A stretch of 64,000 bases of DNA from JADZAI01 sp047602465 (GCA_047602465.1 JASGHF010000001.1:806001-870000), one strand, 5' to 3'; shown: positions 26,714 to 36,437, numbered from the stretch's first letter. Made by a program: numbers and translations. Notes: generated by a model not told the origin, from the letters alone.

Positions 26714-27280
26714 ATGACGGACAAGTTGCGAAGCATTTGCATCTTCTGCGCGGCGTCGCCGGGAAGCGACCCGGCCTACGCCGAAGCGGCCGCGACGATG
26801 GGGCGTCTGATCGCCGAAGCCGGACTGACGCTGGTTTATGGCGGCGGATCGGTGGGGCTGATGGGGATCGTGGCGCGCGCGGCCCGGGCGGCGGGCGGCG
26901 AGGTGATCGGCGTGATCCCCGGCTTCCTGCGCTATGCCGAAATTCCCGAGGACGAGGTGACGAAGATGCACTTCGTGAACTCGATGCATGAGCGCAAGCA
27001 GCTGATGTTCGATTTGTCGGATGCCTTCGTGGCGCTGCCGGGGGGCATCGGCACGCTGGACGAGACGATCGAGATCATGACCTGGGCGCAGCTGGGGCAG
27101 CATGCCAAGCCCATCCTGCTGGTGGATACCAAGGGTTACTGGTCGGCGCTGCTGGAGCTGCTGAACAAGGTGGTGACGGAAGGCTTCGCCAAGCCGAGCC
27201 TTGCCGATTTGTATGCGGTGGTCGCAACGCCGCAGGCGGCTATCGACACTCTTCAGGCGGGACCGGCACCGGCCGCCTGA
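26714..27280 (+). CDS. LOG family protein (cytokinin riboside 5'-monophosphate phosphoribohydrolase-like)
   Basis: Nucleotide-processing enzyme of 188 residues with a Rossmann-like fold. The motif LPGGIGTLDE (about residue 107), preceded by the MHERKQLMF helix, is the PGGxGTxxE signature of LOG proteins. They hydrolyse N-glycosidic bonds of nucleoside monophosphates, AMP among them. The N-terminus, with SICIFCAASPGSDPAY, is also conserved. The ATG at 26714 has GAGGGG five bases upstream. It converges on rarD with a 41-bp overlap of coding sequence. Confidence 0.92.
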   Translation: MTDKLRSICIFCAASPGSDPAYAEAAATMGRLIAEAGLTLVYGGGSVGLMGIVARAARAAGGEVIGVIPGFLRYAEIPEDEVTKMHFVNSMHERKQLMFDLSDAFVALPGGIGTLDETIEIMTWAQLGQHAKPILLVDTKGYWSALLELLNKVVTEGFAKPSLADLYAVVATPQAAIDTLQAGPAPAA

Positions 27281-28145
27281 ACATCTCCAGCGAGACGAGC
27301 GCCAGCGCCGCCCAGATGAGGCCGAAGCTGACGAGCCGCACCGTGCCGAACGGCTCGTCATAGACCGTGACCGCGATGATGAGCGAGATGGTCGGCGCGA
27401 TGTATTGCAGGAAACCCATGGTGGAGAGGCGCACGCGGCGCGCGCCATAGGCGAAGAGCCAGAGCGGCAGCGCCGTCACCGCCCCTGCCCCGATGAGCAG
27501 CGCGTCGGTGAGGGTGGAGCCGTGGGCGAAGGCGAGATCGCCCTGTTGCATCATCAGCCAGAACCCGAGCAGCGCGACCGGGGCGACGATGAGCGTTTCG
27601 ATGAAGAGGCCGTCGAGGGCTTCGACCTGAACCACCTTGCGGACATAGCCGTAGATGGCGAAGGAGCTGGCCAGCACCAGCGAAATCCACGGCAGGCCGC
27701 CAAGGGCGACGGCCTGCACCGCAACGCCGATGCCGGCGAGGACGAAGGCGTATATGCGGAACGGGCTGAGCTTTTCGCCCAGCATGACGACGCCCAGCGC
27801 GATCGCGAGCAGCGGGTTGATGTAGTAGCCGAGGCTGGTTTCGATGATGCGGCCTTCGGCGACGGCCCAGATGAAGATGCCCCAATTGCCCGCGATGAGG
27901 AACGCGGAGAAGAAAAGCGCGGCGGCGCGTTTCGGGGTGCGGAAGATCGCGAGGATCGGTCCGGTGCGGCGGAAGAGCAGAACGACGGGCAGCAGCACGA
28001 CGACCGACCAGACAACTCGGTGGCCGAGGATCTCCCATGGCGAGACGCCGGGGAGCAGCTTCCAGTAGATCACCACCACGCCCCAGATCGTGTAGGAGAG
28101 CGCGGCGGCGAGAATTCCCTGCGGCAGATCGCGGGGGGTGGTCAT
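27240..28145 (-). CDS. rarD: EamA family transporter RarD
   Basis: Ten-helix inner-membrane drug/metabolite transporter of 301 residues. It carries the RarD hallmarks: YTIWGVVVIYWKLL near the start, HRVVWSV, and NWGIFIWAVAEGRIIETSLGYYINPL in the middle. Physiological substrates of RarD are not established. Its last 41 bp overlap the LOG gene on the opposite strand. It is followed upstream on the same strand by the cimA region with a 24-bp gap, so it may be read with that chain. Confidence 0.9.
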   Translation of the reverse strand: MTTPRDLPQGILAAALSYTIWGVVVIYWKLLPGVSPWEILGHRVVWSVVVLLPVVLLFRRTGPILAIFRTPKRAAALFFSAFLIAGNWGIFIWAVAEGRIIETSLGYYINPLLAIALGVVMLGEKLSPFRIYAFVLAGIGVAVQAVALGGLPWISLVLASSFAIYGYVRKVVQVEALDGLFIETLIVAPVALLGFWLMMQQGDLAFAHGSTLTDALLIGAGAVTALPLWLFAYGARRVRLSTMGFLQYIAPTISLIIAVTVYDEPFGTVRLVSFGLIWAALALVSLEMFRRPVPVPPEECR

Positions 28146-28169
28146 GGGTGAACCTGACTGGTGGCTCCG

Positions 28170-29770
28170 TCAGGCCGGCTTCTGGCCGTCGCGGAGGAGT
28201 TTCCATGTGATGGAGTCGGAGAGCGCCTCGAAGGAGGCGTCGACGATGTTGGGCGAGACGCCGACGGTGGACCATCGGTTGCCGTGCGCGTCGGCGCTCT
28301 CGATGAGAACGCGGGTGACGGCCTCTGTACCGCTGGTGAGGATACGGACCTTGTAGTCCACCAGACGGAGGTCTTCGAGGGCGGCGGAGTATTCGCCGAG
28401 ATCCTTGCGGAGCGCGTCGTCCAGCGCGTCGACCGGGCCGTTGCCTTCGCCGACCGAGTGGATGGCGCGGCCGTGGACTTCGGTTTTCACCGTGGCTTCG
28501 GAGACGGTGACCTGTTCGCCGCGGGCGTTGAAGCGGCGCTCGACGAGGACGCGGTAGCCTTCGACGGTGAAGTAGTCCGGCACCTGGCCGAGGGCGCGGC
28601 GGGCGAGGAGTTCGAAGGAGGCATCGGCCGCCTCATAGGCATAGCCGAGGAATTCGCGTTCCTTCACCGCTTCGAGCAGGCGTTTGATGCGGGCATCGGA
28701 CGGATCGTAGGCGATGCCCAGCTGATCGAGGCGGGTGAGGACGTTCGAGCGGCCGGCCTGATCGGAGACGAGGATCACGCGGGCGTTGCCGACGCTTTCC
28801 GGTTCGACGTGTTCGTAGGTTTTGGGATCTTCAGCACGGCCGAGGCGTGGAGGCCGCCTTTGTGCGCGAAGGCCGAGGCGCCGACATAAGGTTGATGCCG
28901 GTTGGGCGCGCGGTTGAGGATTTCATCGAGCAGGCGCGAGACCTCGACGAGGCGCTTCAGCCCTGCCCCGTCGACGCCGATTTCGAGCGAGGAGCGGTAA
29001 GGCTCCTTCAGCGCGAAGGTGGCGATGAGGGAGAGGATGTTGGCGTTGCCGGTGCGCTCGCCCAATCCGTTGAGCGTGCCCTGGACCTGGCAGACGCCGG
29101 CCTCGACCGCCGCGAGCGTGTTGGCGACGGCGTTTTCGGTGTCGTTGTGGGTGTGGATGCCGAGCTGCGTGCCGGGGAAGCGGCGCGTGACCTCACGCAC
29201 GATGCGATAGACCTCGGACGGGAGCGTGCCACCGTTCGTATCGCAGAGGACGGCCCAGCGGGCGCCGTTGTCGAGCGCGGCCTTGAGGGCGGCGAGCGCG
29301 TAGTCGGAATTGGCCTTGTAGCCGTCGAAGAAATGTTCGGCGTCGAACATGGCTTCCTTGCCCGCAGCGGCGAGCGCCTGCATCAACTCGCCGATACAGA
29401 CGAGGTTTTCCGCGCGCGGGATGCCGAGCGCGACATCGACCTGGAAGTCCCATGACTTGCCGACGAGACAGCCGGCGGCGGCTTTCGCGTTGAGGATCGG
29501 CGCGAGGACGGGATCGTTGGAGGCGCTGACCCCTGCCCGCTTGGTCATGCCGAACGCGGTGAACTTCGCGCGCTTCAGCGGCGGGGGGGCGTCGAAGAAG
29601 GAGGTATCGGTAGGGTTGGCGCCGGGCCAGCCGCCTTCGACGTAATCCAGCCCAAGCTCATCCAGCGCGAGGGCGATCTGGCGCTTGTCCTCGACGGAGA
29701 AGTCGACGCCGCTGGTCTGCGCGCCGTCGCGCAGCGTGGTGTCGAAGAGATGGAGGCGGGTTCTGGTCAT
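28170..29770 (-). CDS. cimA: citramalate synthase; frame broken by a 1-base deletion
   Basis: Condenses pyruvate and acetyl-CoA to citramalate, giving 2-oxobutyrate for isoleucine without threonine. The N-terminal HMGL-like barrel has LFDTTLRDGAQTSGVDFS, and metal ligands occur in GIHTHNDTENAVANTLA. The regulatory C-terminal domain lies in another frame. At about 28829 a C is missing on the plus strand. Adding one base turns VLKIPKPTNTSNRK into VLKDPKTYEHVEPES and joins 533 residues, the normal family length. All conserved parts are present, so error is more likely than decay. It overlaps the upstream cysS by ATGA. Confidence 0.88.
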
Positions 29771-31182
29771 GACACGGAGACCCTGACATCCATGACGAAG
29801 GCATCGCCGTCCTTGCGGTCGGAGAGCTTGATGGCGAGACGCGGCGACTGCGCGGCGAGGATGGCGTCGCGCAGCGCATCGGAGGTGGCGAAGTCTTTCG
29901 CATTACGCGCGGCGATGCGGGCGAGCAGCGTTTCCGCCAGCGCCGGATCGCCGATGGCGGCGGCCGCCTGTGCGGCGGCCTCGCCATTGCCGGGCGCGAC
30001 GGTGAAGGTGCTGTCGGCGCGGGTGTAGATGCCGAGGCTCAGGAAATCCCATGCGGCGCGGAGGCCGGCATAGTCTTTCTTCTTCGCCAGATCATGCATC
30101 GCGGCGATGGCGCCCGGGGTGTTGAGATCGTCGGCGATGGCGTCCAGCACGGATGCCGGCGGCGCGGCGGCGGGCGTGACGCTGGCGACGAGATCGTACC
30201 AGCCGTCGAGCGTCGCCTTGGTTTCGGTGAGCGCGCTGACCGTCCAGTCGATGGGCTGGCGATAATGCGTGCGGAGCATGTTGAGGCGCAGCACGGCGCC
30301 CGGCCACACATCCAAGAGGTCGCGGATGGTGAAGAAGTTGCCGAGGGATTTCGACATCTTCTCGCCTTCCACCTGCAGGAAGCCGTTATGCATCCAGGTA
30401 TTCGCCATCGCGGGCGTGCCATGCGCGCAGCGTGACTGGGCGAGTTCGTTTTCGTGATGCGGGAAGACGAGATCGATGCCGCCGCCGTGAATGTCGAAGA
30501 CTTCGCCCAGATGCTTCCACGACATGGCGGAGCATTCGATGTGCCAGCCGGGACGGCCGACGCCCCAGGGCGAAGGCCAGCCGGGCTGGCCGGCATCGGA
30601 CGGCTTCCAGAGGACGAAATCCATCGGGTCGCGCTTGAACGGCGCGACGTCGACGCGGGCGCCGGCGATCATGTCATCCACCGAGCGGCCCGAGAGCTTG
30701 CCGTAATCGGGCATTGAGGGAACGTGGAAGAGGACGTGGCCCTCCGCCTCGTAGGCATGGTTCGAGGCGATGAGGCGTTCGATGAGAACGATCATCTCCG
30801 GCAGATGTTCGGTCGCGCGGGGCTGGACGTCAGGGGACAGATTGCCCAGTTCGGTGACGTCGGCCTGATATTGCGCGGCGGTGCCTTCGGTGACGCGGCG
30901 GATCGCCTCGTTCAGGTCGATATCGGGGAAGTCGCGGACGGCGCGTGCGTTGATCTTGTCATCCACGTCCGTGATGTTGCGGACATAGGTGACATGATCC
31001 GCGCCATAGACATGGCGCAGCAGGCGGTAGAGCACGTCGAAGACGATGACGGGCCGCGCGTTGCCGATATGGGCGAAGTCGTAGACCGTGGGGCCGCAGA
31101 CATACAGGCGCACATTCGACGGATCGATGGGCACGAGCGGCTGCTTGGCGCGGCTGGCGGTGTTGTAGAGCTGGACGGTCAT
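29767..31182 (-). CDS. cysS: cysteinyl-tRNA synthetase
   Basis: Charges tRNA-Cys; essential class I synthetase. The 471 residues include the zinc cysteine in YVCGPTVYD, HIGNARP (the HIGH motif), the zinc site GPWHIECSAMS-like segment followed by HGGGIDLVFPHHENE, and KMSKSLGNF (about residue 274). The ATG at 31182 is used; a TTG four codons earlier also opens the frame. Its stop overlaps the cimA start as ATGA. It lies 156 bp after gltX on the same strand, and this short gap shows nothing recognisable. Confidence 0.97.
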   Translation of the reverse strand: MTVQLYNTASRAKQPLVPIDPSNVRLYVCGPTVYDFAHIGNARPVIVFDVLYRLLRHVYGADHVTYVRNITDVDDKINARAVRDFPDIDLNEAIRRVTEGTAAQYQADVTELGNLSPDVQPRATEHLPEMIVLIERLIASNHAYEAEGHVLFHVPSMPDYGKLSGRSVDDMIAGARVDVAPFKRDPMDFVLWKPSDAGQPGWPSPWGVGRPGWHIECSAMSWKHLGEVFDIHGGGIDLVFPHHENELAQSRCAHGTPAMANTWMHNGFLQVEGEKMSKSLGNFFTIRDLLDVWPGAVLRLNMLRTHYRQPIDWTVSALTETKATLDGWYDLVASVTPAAAPPASVLDAIADDLNTPGAIAAMHDLAKKKDYAGLRAAWDFLSLGIYTRADSTFTVAPGNGEAAAQAAAAIGDPALAETLLARIAARNAKDFATSDALRDAILAAQSPRLAIKLSDRKDGDAFVMDVRVSVS

Positions 31183-31338
31183 CTGAAAAGCCAAACGGAT
31201 ACGGGAGAGGCGCGATTGCGGCCTCGCAATTCCGTCCGAACGTCAGATGTGTTCAGGCAAAGAGATCGCGCGGCCGCTGTGGATCAGCAGCAAATTCGCC
31301 AAATGAGACACTGGGCGGACGCGATGAACATGCCGTTA

Positions 31339-32658
31339 CTATGCCCTTTGCCCCCGGAGGCGCGCAAGTACCCGTTCGCGGCCCATGAACGGGAGCAGCT
31401 TCTTCATTTCCGGGCCGTGATCGCGGCCGGTGAGCGCGAGACGCAGGGGAAGGAAGAGGTCGCGGCCCTTCCTGCCGGTTTCGGCGCCGATCTGCTTGGT
31501 CCAGGGCGCCCAGGTCGCCTCGGTGAGGTCGCCTTCCGGGAGGCGTTCTGCGGCGGCGGCGAGAATTGCGGGGTCGGTGGGCGCCGGGTCCAGCGGTTCG
31601 GCGACGATGCGCCACCAATCGGCGGCCTGATCGAGGCTTTCGAGATTGTCGCGGATGGCGAGCCAGAAAGCCTCGCCGCCGGGGACGGTGGCGGCGACCT
31701 CGGCATAGGGCTTGAGGTGGAGCAGCTTCACCGTGAGGCGCTTGAGGTCTTCAGGATCGAGGCGCGCGGGGGCGTGGCTGATCTTGGCGAAGGCGAACTC
31801 GGCGGCGAGTTCGGCGAGGGTGCGGCGCGGCTCGATGGGATCGGAGGTGCCGATCTTGGCCATGAGCGAGTTGAGGGCCATCGGGTCGATGCCCTGCGCG
31901 GCGAGGTCCGCGAGGCCGAGGGAGCCGAGGCGTTTCGACAGCGGGCCACCATCGGCGTCGAGGATCATCGGGTAGTGGGCGAAGGCCGGGACGGTCGCGC
32001 CGAGCGCCTCGAATATCTCGATCTGGGCGGCGGTGTTGACGACATGGTCTTCGCCGCGAATGACGTGGGTGATGGCGAGATCCGCGTCGTCCACCACGCT
32101 GGGCAGCGTGTAGAGGAACGCGCCATCCTCGCGGATGAGGACGGGATCGGAGAGCGTAGCGGTGTCGATCTCGACGGGACCGCGGATGAGATCGGTCCAG
32201 CGGACGGGAGCGGCGTTGAGTTTGAAGCGCCAGTGGGGCTTGCGGCCTTCGGCTTCGAGTTTGGCGCGATCTTCGGCGGAGAGCTTCAGCGCGGCGCGAT
32301 CGTAGATGGGCGGGAGGCCGCGCGTGCGCTGGAGGGCGCGGCGGCGGTCGAGTTCGTCCGGCGTTTCGTAGGCGGGATAGAGGCGGCCGGTGCTTTTGAG
32401 CTTTTCGGCAGCGTCTTCGTAGATGGCGAAGCGGTCGGACTGCCGGGCGAAGGCATCGTGCGTGAGGCCGAGCCAGGCGAGATCGGTTTCGATGCCGCGC
32501 GCGAACGCCTCGGTCGAGCGCGCACGGTCGGTGTCATCGAGGCGCAGCAGGAAGCTGCCGCCGGTCTGGTGCGCGAACAGGAAGTTCAGGACCGCCGCGC
32601 GGGCATTGCCGACATGGAGACGCCCTGTCGGCGACGGCGCGAAGCGGACGCGGGTCAT
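31339..32658 (-). CDS. gltX: glutamyl-tRNA synthetase (GluRS/GltX paralogue)
   Basis: Class I aminoacyl-tRNA synthetase of 439 residues, shorter than the 471 of E. coli. RFAPSPTGRLHVGNAR carries the HIGH-like site (HVGN, residues 15-18), and LSKRLGSLGL is the KMSKS equivalent. Many alphaproteobacteria have two GltX proteins, one of which mischarges tRNA-Gln for the amidotransferase. Which one this is cannot be told. Its start overlaps the stop of the aminotransferase gene by ATGA, so the two are translationally coupled. Confidence 0.93.
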   Translation of the reverse strand: MTRVRFAPSPTGRLHVGNARAAVLNFLFAHQTGGSFLLRLDDTDRARSTEAFARGIETDLAWLGLTHDAFARQSDRFAIYEDAAEKLKSTGRLYPAYETPDELDRRRALQRTRGLPPIYDRAALKLSAEDRAKLEAEGRKPHWRFKLNAAPVRWTDLIRGPVEIDTATLSDPVLIREDGAFLYTLPSVVDDADLAITHVIRGEDHVVNTAAQIEIFEALGATVPAFAHYPMILDADGGPLSKRLGSLGLADLAAQGIDPMALNSLMAKIGTSDPIEPRRTLAELAAEFAFAKISHAPARLDPEDLKRLTVKLLHLKPYAEVAATVPGGEAFWLAIRDNLESLDQAADWWRIVAEPLDPAPTDPAILAAAAERLPEGDLTEATWAPWTKQIGAETGRKGRDLFLPLRLALTGRDHGPEMKKLLPFMGRERVLARLRGQRA

Positions 32659-33776
32659 ACGGCGGCGAGCAGCGCCGACGATACGCGGTCGATCTGTTCG
32701 TCCGTCAGGTAGGGATGGAACGGCAGGCTGAGCGCGTGGGCGGCCAGCCATTCGCAGTTCACCAGCGGCTCTGCCGGCGCGTGCGCGGCGAAGGCCTTAT
32801 GCTTGTGCAAGGGCAGCGAATAATAGACGGCGCTGGGGATGCCCTGATCTTTCAGCTTCGCCATTACGGCGTCGCGGTTTTCGACCATGACGGTGAAGAG
32901 GCCCCAGGCGTGGCGGTCGTCGGGGCCGCCGGTCTGGACGGCGACTTTGCCGTTGAGGTTCTTGAGGTAGCGCGCGGCGTGGGCGGCGCGGAGCCCAAGT
33001 TCTTCCTCGAAGATCGTGAGCTTGGCCTGAATGACGGCGCACTGCATGGAATCGAGGCGTCCGTTGAGGCCGACGCGGATGGATTCCTTTTTCGCGGCAT
33101 CGGTGCCGTGCCAGCGGATCGAGGACCAGCGTTCGAAGCGCGCGTCATCGTCGGTGAACATCGCGCCGCCGTCGCCATAGGCGCCGAGAGTTTTCGACGG
33201 GTAGAAGCTGGTCGCGGTCATCTCGCAGAGCGCGCCGATGCGCTTGTTGCCCTGCCCGCCGCCAAGCGCCTGGGCGGCGTCGGAGAGGACGGTCATGCCG
33301 TGCGCTTTCGCGATGGGGATGATGGCCGGGTAATCGGCCGGCAGGCCGTAGAGATCGACGGCGATGACCATCCTGGGCTTGAGCCTGCCCTCGGCGACGA
33401 CGCGCTCGATGGCGAGTTCGAGCTGGGCGGGATCGATATTGCAGGTGGCGCGGTCGACATCGACGAAAATGGGCGTCGCGCCGGTCATCAGGATGGCGTT
33501 GGCGGTGGCGTTGTAGGTGAAAGCCGGCAGGAAGACGGCATCGCCGGGGCCGACATCTTCGCCCATCAGCGCGATGACGAGCGCGTCGGTGCCGCTGGCG
33601 ACGGCGAGCGCGTGCTTCGCGCCGGTGAAGGCGGCGAGTTCGGCCTCCATGCCGGTGACTTCGGGGCCGCCGATATACTGGCCGTGATCGAGGATCGCCA
33701 TGAGGCGCTTTTCGATATCGGCGCGGAGACGCCTGGCCGGGGATTTCAGGTCGAAGAAGAGAGTGGGGTCGCTCAT
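32655..33776 (-). CDS. DegT/DnrJ/EryC1 sugar aminotransferase (GnnB- or WbpE-like)
   Basis: PLP-dependent aminotransferase acting on a nucleotide-linked 3-keto sugar. The 373 residues have AVASGTDALVIALM for the phosphate site, SDAAQALGG with the ring aspartate, and SFYPSKTLGAYGDGG, whose Lys (about residue 192) forms the Schiff base. It is coupled to the upstream Gfo/Idh oxidoreductase by a 4-bp overlap. Such a pair makes UDP-GlcNAc3N for amide-linked lipid A (GnnA/GnnB) or UDP-diaminouronic acids (WbpB/WbpE). No acyltransferase, epimerase or lpx gene is nearby, so the choice is an inference. Confidence 0.85.
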   Translation of the reverse strand: MSDPTLFFDLKSPARRLRADIEKRLMAILDHGQYIGGPEVTGMEAELAAFTGAKHALAVASGTDALVIALMGEDVGPGDAVFLPAFTYNATANAILMTGATPIFVDVDRATCNIDPAQLELAIERVVAEGRLKPRMVIAVDLYGLPADYPAIIPIAKAHGMTVLSDAAQALGGGQGNKRIGALCEMTATSFYPSKTLGAYGDGGAMFTDDDARFERWSSIRWHGTDAAKKESIRVGLNGRLDSMQCAVIQAKLTIFEEELGLRAAHAARYLKNLNGKVAVQTGGPDDRHAWGLFTVMVENRDAVMAKLKDQGIPSAVYYSLPLHKHKAFAAHAPAEPLVNCEWLAAHALSLPFHPYLTDEQIDRVSSALLAAV

Positions 33777-34738
33777 GCGGCGAGGGCCTCGTCGCGGGTG
33801 GCGGGGCTGCCGGCCGCGTCCAGGATGTTCAGCGTGGTGGCGAGGGCGCGGCGGCCGTCTTCGCCGGTGATGAGGGGCGTGGCGCGCTCCCGCACGCAAC
33901 GCACGAAATCGCCGACCGCATAGCCGAGCGGGTCGGCGGCGACACCGCCATTGGCGGCGTCGAAGATGGAGTTGAGCTGATCGGGCGTCGTGTTCTCGAT
34001 GGTGCGCGCGATGAAATCGATGAAGATCTCGCCGTCGGGATAGACGATGCGCATGAAGCGCTTGCGCGCCTCGGCGATGCGGCTGGCGAAGAGCGAGACC
34101 TTGCAGCCTTCCATGGCGAGTTCGCAGGCGACTTCATCGCCGTAGCTGTCCGGCCGGGCGCGGGTGGTGGCGGAGATGACGACGCCCTCGCCTTTCGCGA
34201 TCTGATGCACAAGGTCGATGTCATGGACCATGAGGTCGAGCGCGACATTCACATCGGTGCCGCGGCCGCTCCACGGACCGGCACGGTGACATTCGATGGC
34301 CAGCGGCGCGACCGTGCGGCCGAGAATGCCCATATGGGCGAAGACGAAGCGTTCCTGGTGGCCGACCTGAAGGACGCTGGCGCTGCCCCTGGCGGCGGCG
34401 ATGATGCGGTCGGCATCCGGCAAAGTCGCGGCGAGCGGCTTTTCGACATAGGCGTCGGCGCCGTCTTCCAGCAGCTTCACGACTGCGGCGGCGTGGCCGA
34501 TGGCGGGGGTGGCGACGGTGACCATATCGACCTGACCGAGCAGGCCGTAGGTATCGACGAAAGGCTCGCAGCCGAGATCGTTAGCGGCGGCGCGTGCGGC
34601 ATCCGACGAGCGGTCGACGATGCCGACGAGTTCGACGCCTTCGAGGGCCTTGTATTTGGCGGCATGGAAGCGGCCGAAAACGCCCGCTCCGATGACGGCG
34701 GCGCGCAGGGGCGCCGTGGAATTTGCGGCACGAGTCAT
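33773..34738 (-). CDS. Gfo/Idh/MocA family oxidoreductase (GnnA- or WbpB-like)
   Basis: NAD(P)-dependent sugar dehydrogenase of about 321 residues. RAAVIGAGVFGRFHAAKY is the Rossmann motif, YVEKPLA carries the EKP triad, and GHQERF and MVHDIDLV hold the remaining catalytic residues. With the downstream aminotransferase it likely oxidises C3 of a UDP-amino sugar before amination. The start is uncertain: ATG codons at 34738 and 34765 are both in frame with weak ribosome sites; the inner one leaves a 10-residue lead before the first strand. It heads the chain of sugar oxidoreductase, aminotransferase, gltX, cysS and cimA. Confidence 0.85.
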   Translation of the reverse strand: MTRAANSTAPLRAAVIGAGVFGRFHAAKYKALEGVELVGIVDRSSDAARAAANDLGCEPFVDTYGLLGQVDMVTVATPAIGHAAAVVKLLEDGADAYVEKPLAATLPDADRIIAAARGSASVLQVGHQERFVFAHMGILGRTVAPLAIECHRAGPWSGRGTDVNVALDLMVHDIDLVHQIAKGEGVVISATTRARPDSYGDEVACELAMEGCKVSLFASRIAEARKRFMRIVYPDGEIFIDFIARTIENTTPDQLNSIFDAANGGVAADPLGYAVGDFVRCVRERATPLITGEDGRRALATTLNILDAAGSPATRDEALAA

Positions 34739-34893
34739 CGTGCGCGGAACATAGCCGGTTTTCATGGCGCGCAAATCGCCGATGCGGCCTTGGACGGGCA
34801 ATCCACGATTTATTTCACCCCCGTCACCCGCCCGGATTCATTGGGGTTTTCGTATTTTCGTGGCTAGGCTTCGGCAAAAGGTGAGGAGGGACC

Positions 34894-35898
34894 ATGAGCG
34901 CGCAACGATGGGTGCTGGCGGCACGTCCGGACGGGATGCCGAAGGTTTCGGACTTCCGTGCGGAGCCGCTGGACATACCCGCGCTGAAGGACGGTGAGGC
35001 GCTGATCCGCATCACGCACGCTTCGGTCGATCCGGGGATGCGGGGACGGCTCACCGGCGACAGTTACGCGCCGGCCTTGGAGCTGGGCGCCACCATCGAG
35101 AGCGCAGGCATCGGCGAGGTGGTGACGAGCCGGTCAGCCAGGCTGCCCGAAGGGGCGCTGGTGATGGGCGGGTTCGGGTGGACGAGCCATGTCGTCAGCG
35201 ACGGGCGGGGGGTGCAGGTGCTGGACCCTGCCCTGTTTAAGGGGCGCGTGCGGCCGACGGCGGCGATCGGCGTGCTGGGCGTGCCGGGGCTGACCGCCTA
35301 TTTCGGCCTCAGCGATCTGGGCAAGCCCGTGGGCGGGCAGACGCTGCTGGTTTCGTCCGCCGCCGGGCCGGTGGGGGCGACGGCGCTGCAGATCGGGCGC
35401 GAACTGGGCCTCAGGACCATCGGCATCGCCGGCGGCGGGGTGAAGCGCAACTATGTGCTGGACGAGGTGCGTGCCGATGCGTGCATCGACTACAAGGCGC
35501 AGAGCGACCTGACCGAGGCGATCAAGCGCGAGGCGCCGGAGGGGATCGACATCTATTTCGACAATGTCGGCGGCGAGCAGCTGGACGCCGCGATCCTGAA
35601 CATGAAGCCGGGCGGGCGGATCGTCGTTTCGGGGCAGGTGTCGGAATACAACGCCGCGGAGCCGCGCGGCATTCGCTGGGTGACGCCGTTCATCACCAAG
35701 CGCCTGCGCATGGAAGGCCTCGTCGTCTATGACTATCGCAAGCGTTTCCCCGAGGCGCAGGCGCGGCTGGCGGCGTGGATCGAGGACGGGACGATCAGCT
35801 ATCGCGAAGAGATCATCGACGGGTTCGACAAGCTGCCGGCGGCGTTCATCGGGCTTTTCAATCACGAGAATTTCGGACGCCGTCTGGTGAAGATGTGA
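34894..35898 (+). CDS. NADP-dependent oxidoreductase, MDR superfamily (CurA/leukotriene B4 dehydrogenase-like)
   Basis: Zinc-independent medium-chain reductase of 334 residues that reduces conjugated double bonds of enones or aldehydes. The N-terminal region has ITHASVDPGMRGR. The cofactor domain has LGVPGLTAYFGL and SSAAGPVGATALQIG, then IDIYFDNVGGEQLDAAI, all characteristic of the LTB4DH/CurA group. A GAGGAGGGA ribosome site precedes the ATG. It is followed 8 bp later by the DUF1003 gene, with which it probably shares a transcript. Confidence 0.9.
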   Translation: MSAQRWVLAARPDGMPKVSDFRAEPLDIPALKDGEALIRITHASVDPGMRGRLTGDSYAPALELGATIESAGIGEVVTSRSARLPEGALVMGGFGWTSHVVSDGRGVQVLDPALFKGRVRPTAAIGVLGVPGLTAYFGLSDLGKPVGGQTLLVSSAAGPVGATALQIGRELGLRTIGIAGGGVKRNYVLDEVRADACIDYKAQSDLTEAIKREAPEGIDIYFDNVGGEQLDAAILNMKPGGRIVVSGQVSEYNAAEPRGIRWVTPFITKRLRMEGLVVYDYRKRFPEAQARLAAWIEDGTISYREEIIDGFDKLPAAFIGLFNHENFGRRLVKM

Positions 35899-35905
35899 GG
35901 GGACG

Positions 35906-36382
35906 ATGGGCAAGACGCATCTGAGCGATGAGGAACGCGCAAGGCTGATCGAACTGCGCCGCACGCGGCGCACGGCGCGATCGACGAAATCGCATGCCTT
36001 CGGACAGAAGGTGGCGGATGCGGTGGCGGCGGGGATGGGCTCGTGGCGGTTCATCATCATCCAGTCGACGATCCTTCTCATCTGGATCGTGCTGAACATC
36101 ACGGCCTGGGTGCAGGCGTGGGACCCCTACCCCTTCATCCTGCTGAATCTGGCGCTGTCGTTCCAGGCGGCCTATGCGGCGCCTTTCATCATGATGAGCC
36201 AGAACCGGCAGAGCGAGATCGATCGCAAGCGCGCGGTGGACGACTACGACGTGAACGTGAAGGCGGAACTGGAGATCGAACTGCTGCACGAAAAGATGGA
36301 TCTGCTGCGCGACCAGGAGATCGCGCGGCTGTCGCGGATCATCGAAGACCTGTGCGCGCGGCTGGATGCGAAGCCGGCCTGA
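35906..36382 (+). CDS. DUF1003 domain membrane protein
   Basis: Small inner-membrane protein of 158 residues, function unknown. A basic N-terminal segment of about 45 residues is followed by two helices (about 48-68 and 76-98, WRFIIIQSTILLIWIVLN and FILLNLALSFQAAYAAPFI). The conserved MMSQNRQSEIDRKRAVDDY segment and a charged C-terminal coiled-coil come next. This is the DUF1003 pattern. It follows the MDR gene by 8 bp. Confidence 0.88.
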   Translation: MGKTHLSDEERARLIELRRTRRTARSTKSHAFGQKVADAVAAGMGSWRFIIIQSTILLIWIVLNITAWVQAWDPYPFILLNLALSFQAAYAAPFIMMSQNRQSEIDRKRAVDDYDVNVKAELEIELLHEKMDLLRDQEIARLSRIIEDLCARLDAKPA

Positions 36383-36393
36383 TCGCGAGACGC

Positions 36394-36437
36394 TTGACAG
36401 CATGTAACCTATAGGTATCATGTCACCTATGGGTTAC
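36394..36437 (+). promoter_or_regulatory. Promoter overlapped by a 13-bp inverted repeat (XRE operator)
   Basis: TTGACA (36394-36399) and TATCAT (36416-36421), 16 bp apart, form a good sigma-70 promoter. An inverted repeat GTAACCTATAGGT (36404-36416) and ACCTATGGGTTAC (36425-36437), one mismatch and 8-bp spacer, covers the spacer, the -10 and the start region. This is what an autorepressed promoter looks like, and the second gene downstream encodes an XRE regulator. Confidence 0.8.

Noticed and set aside
30724..32712. A 662-residue open frame opposite cysS and gltX
   Set aside because: Antisense shadow of two tRNA synthetases with their motifs clear on the minus strand.
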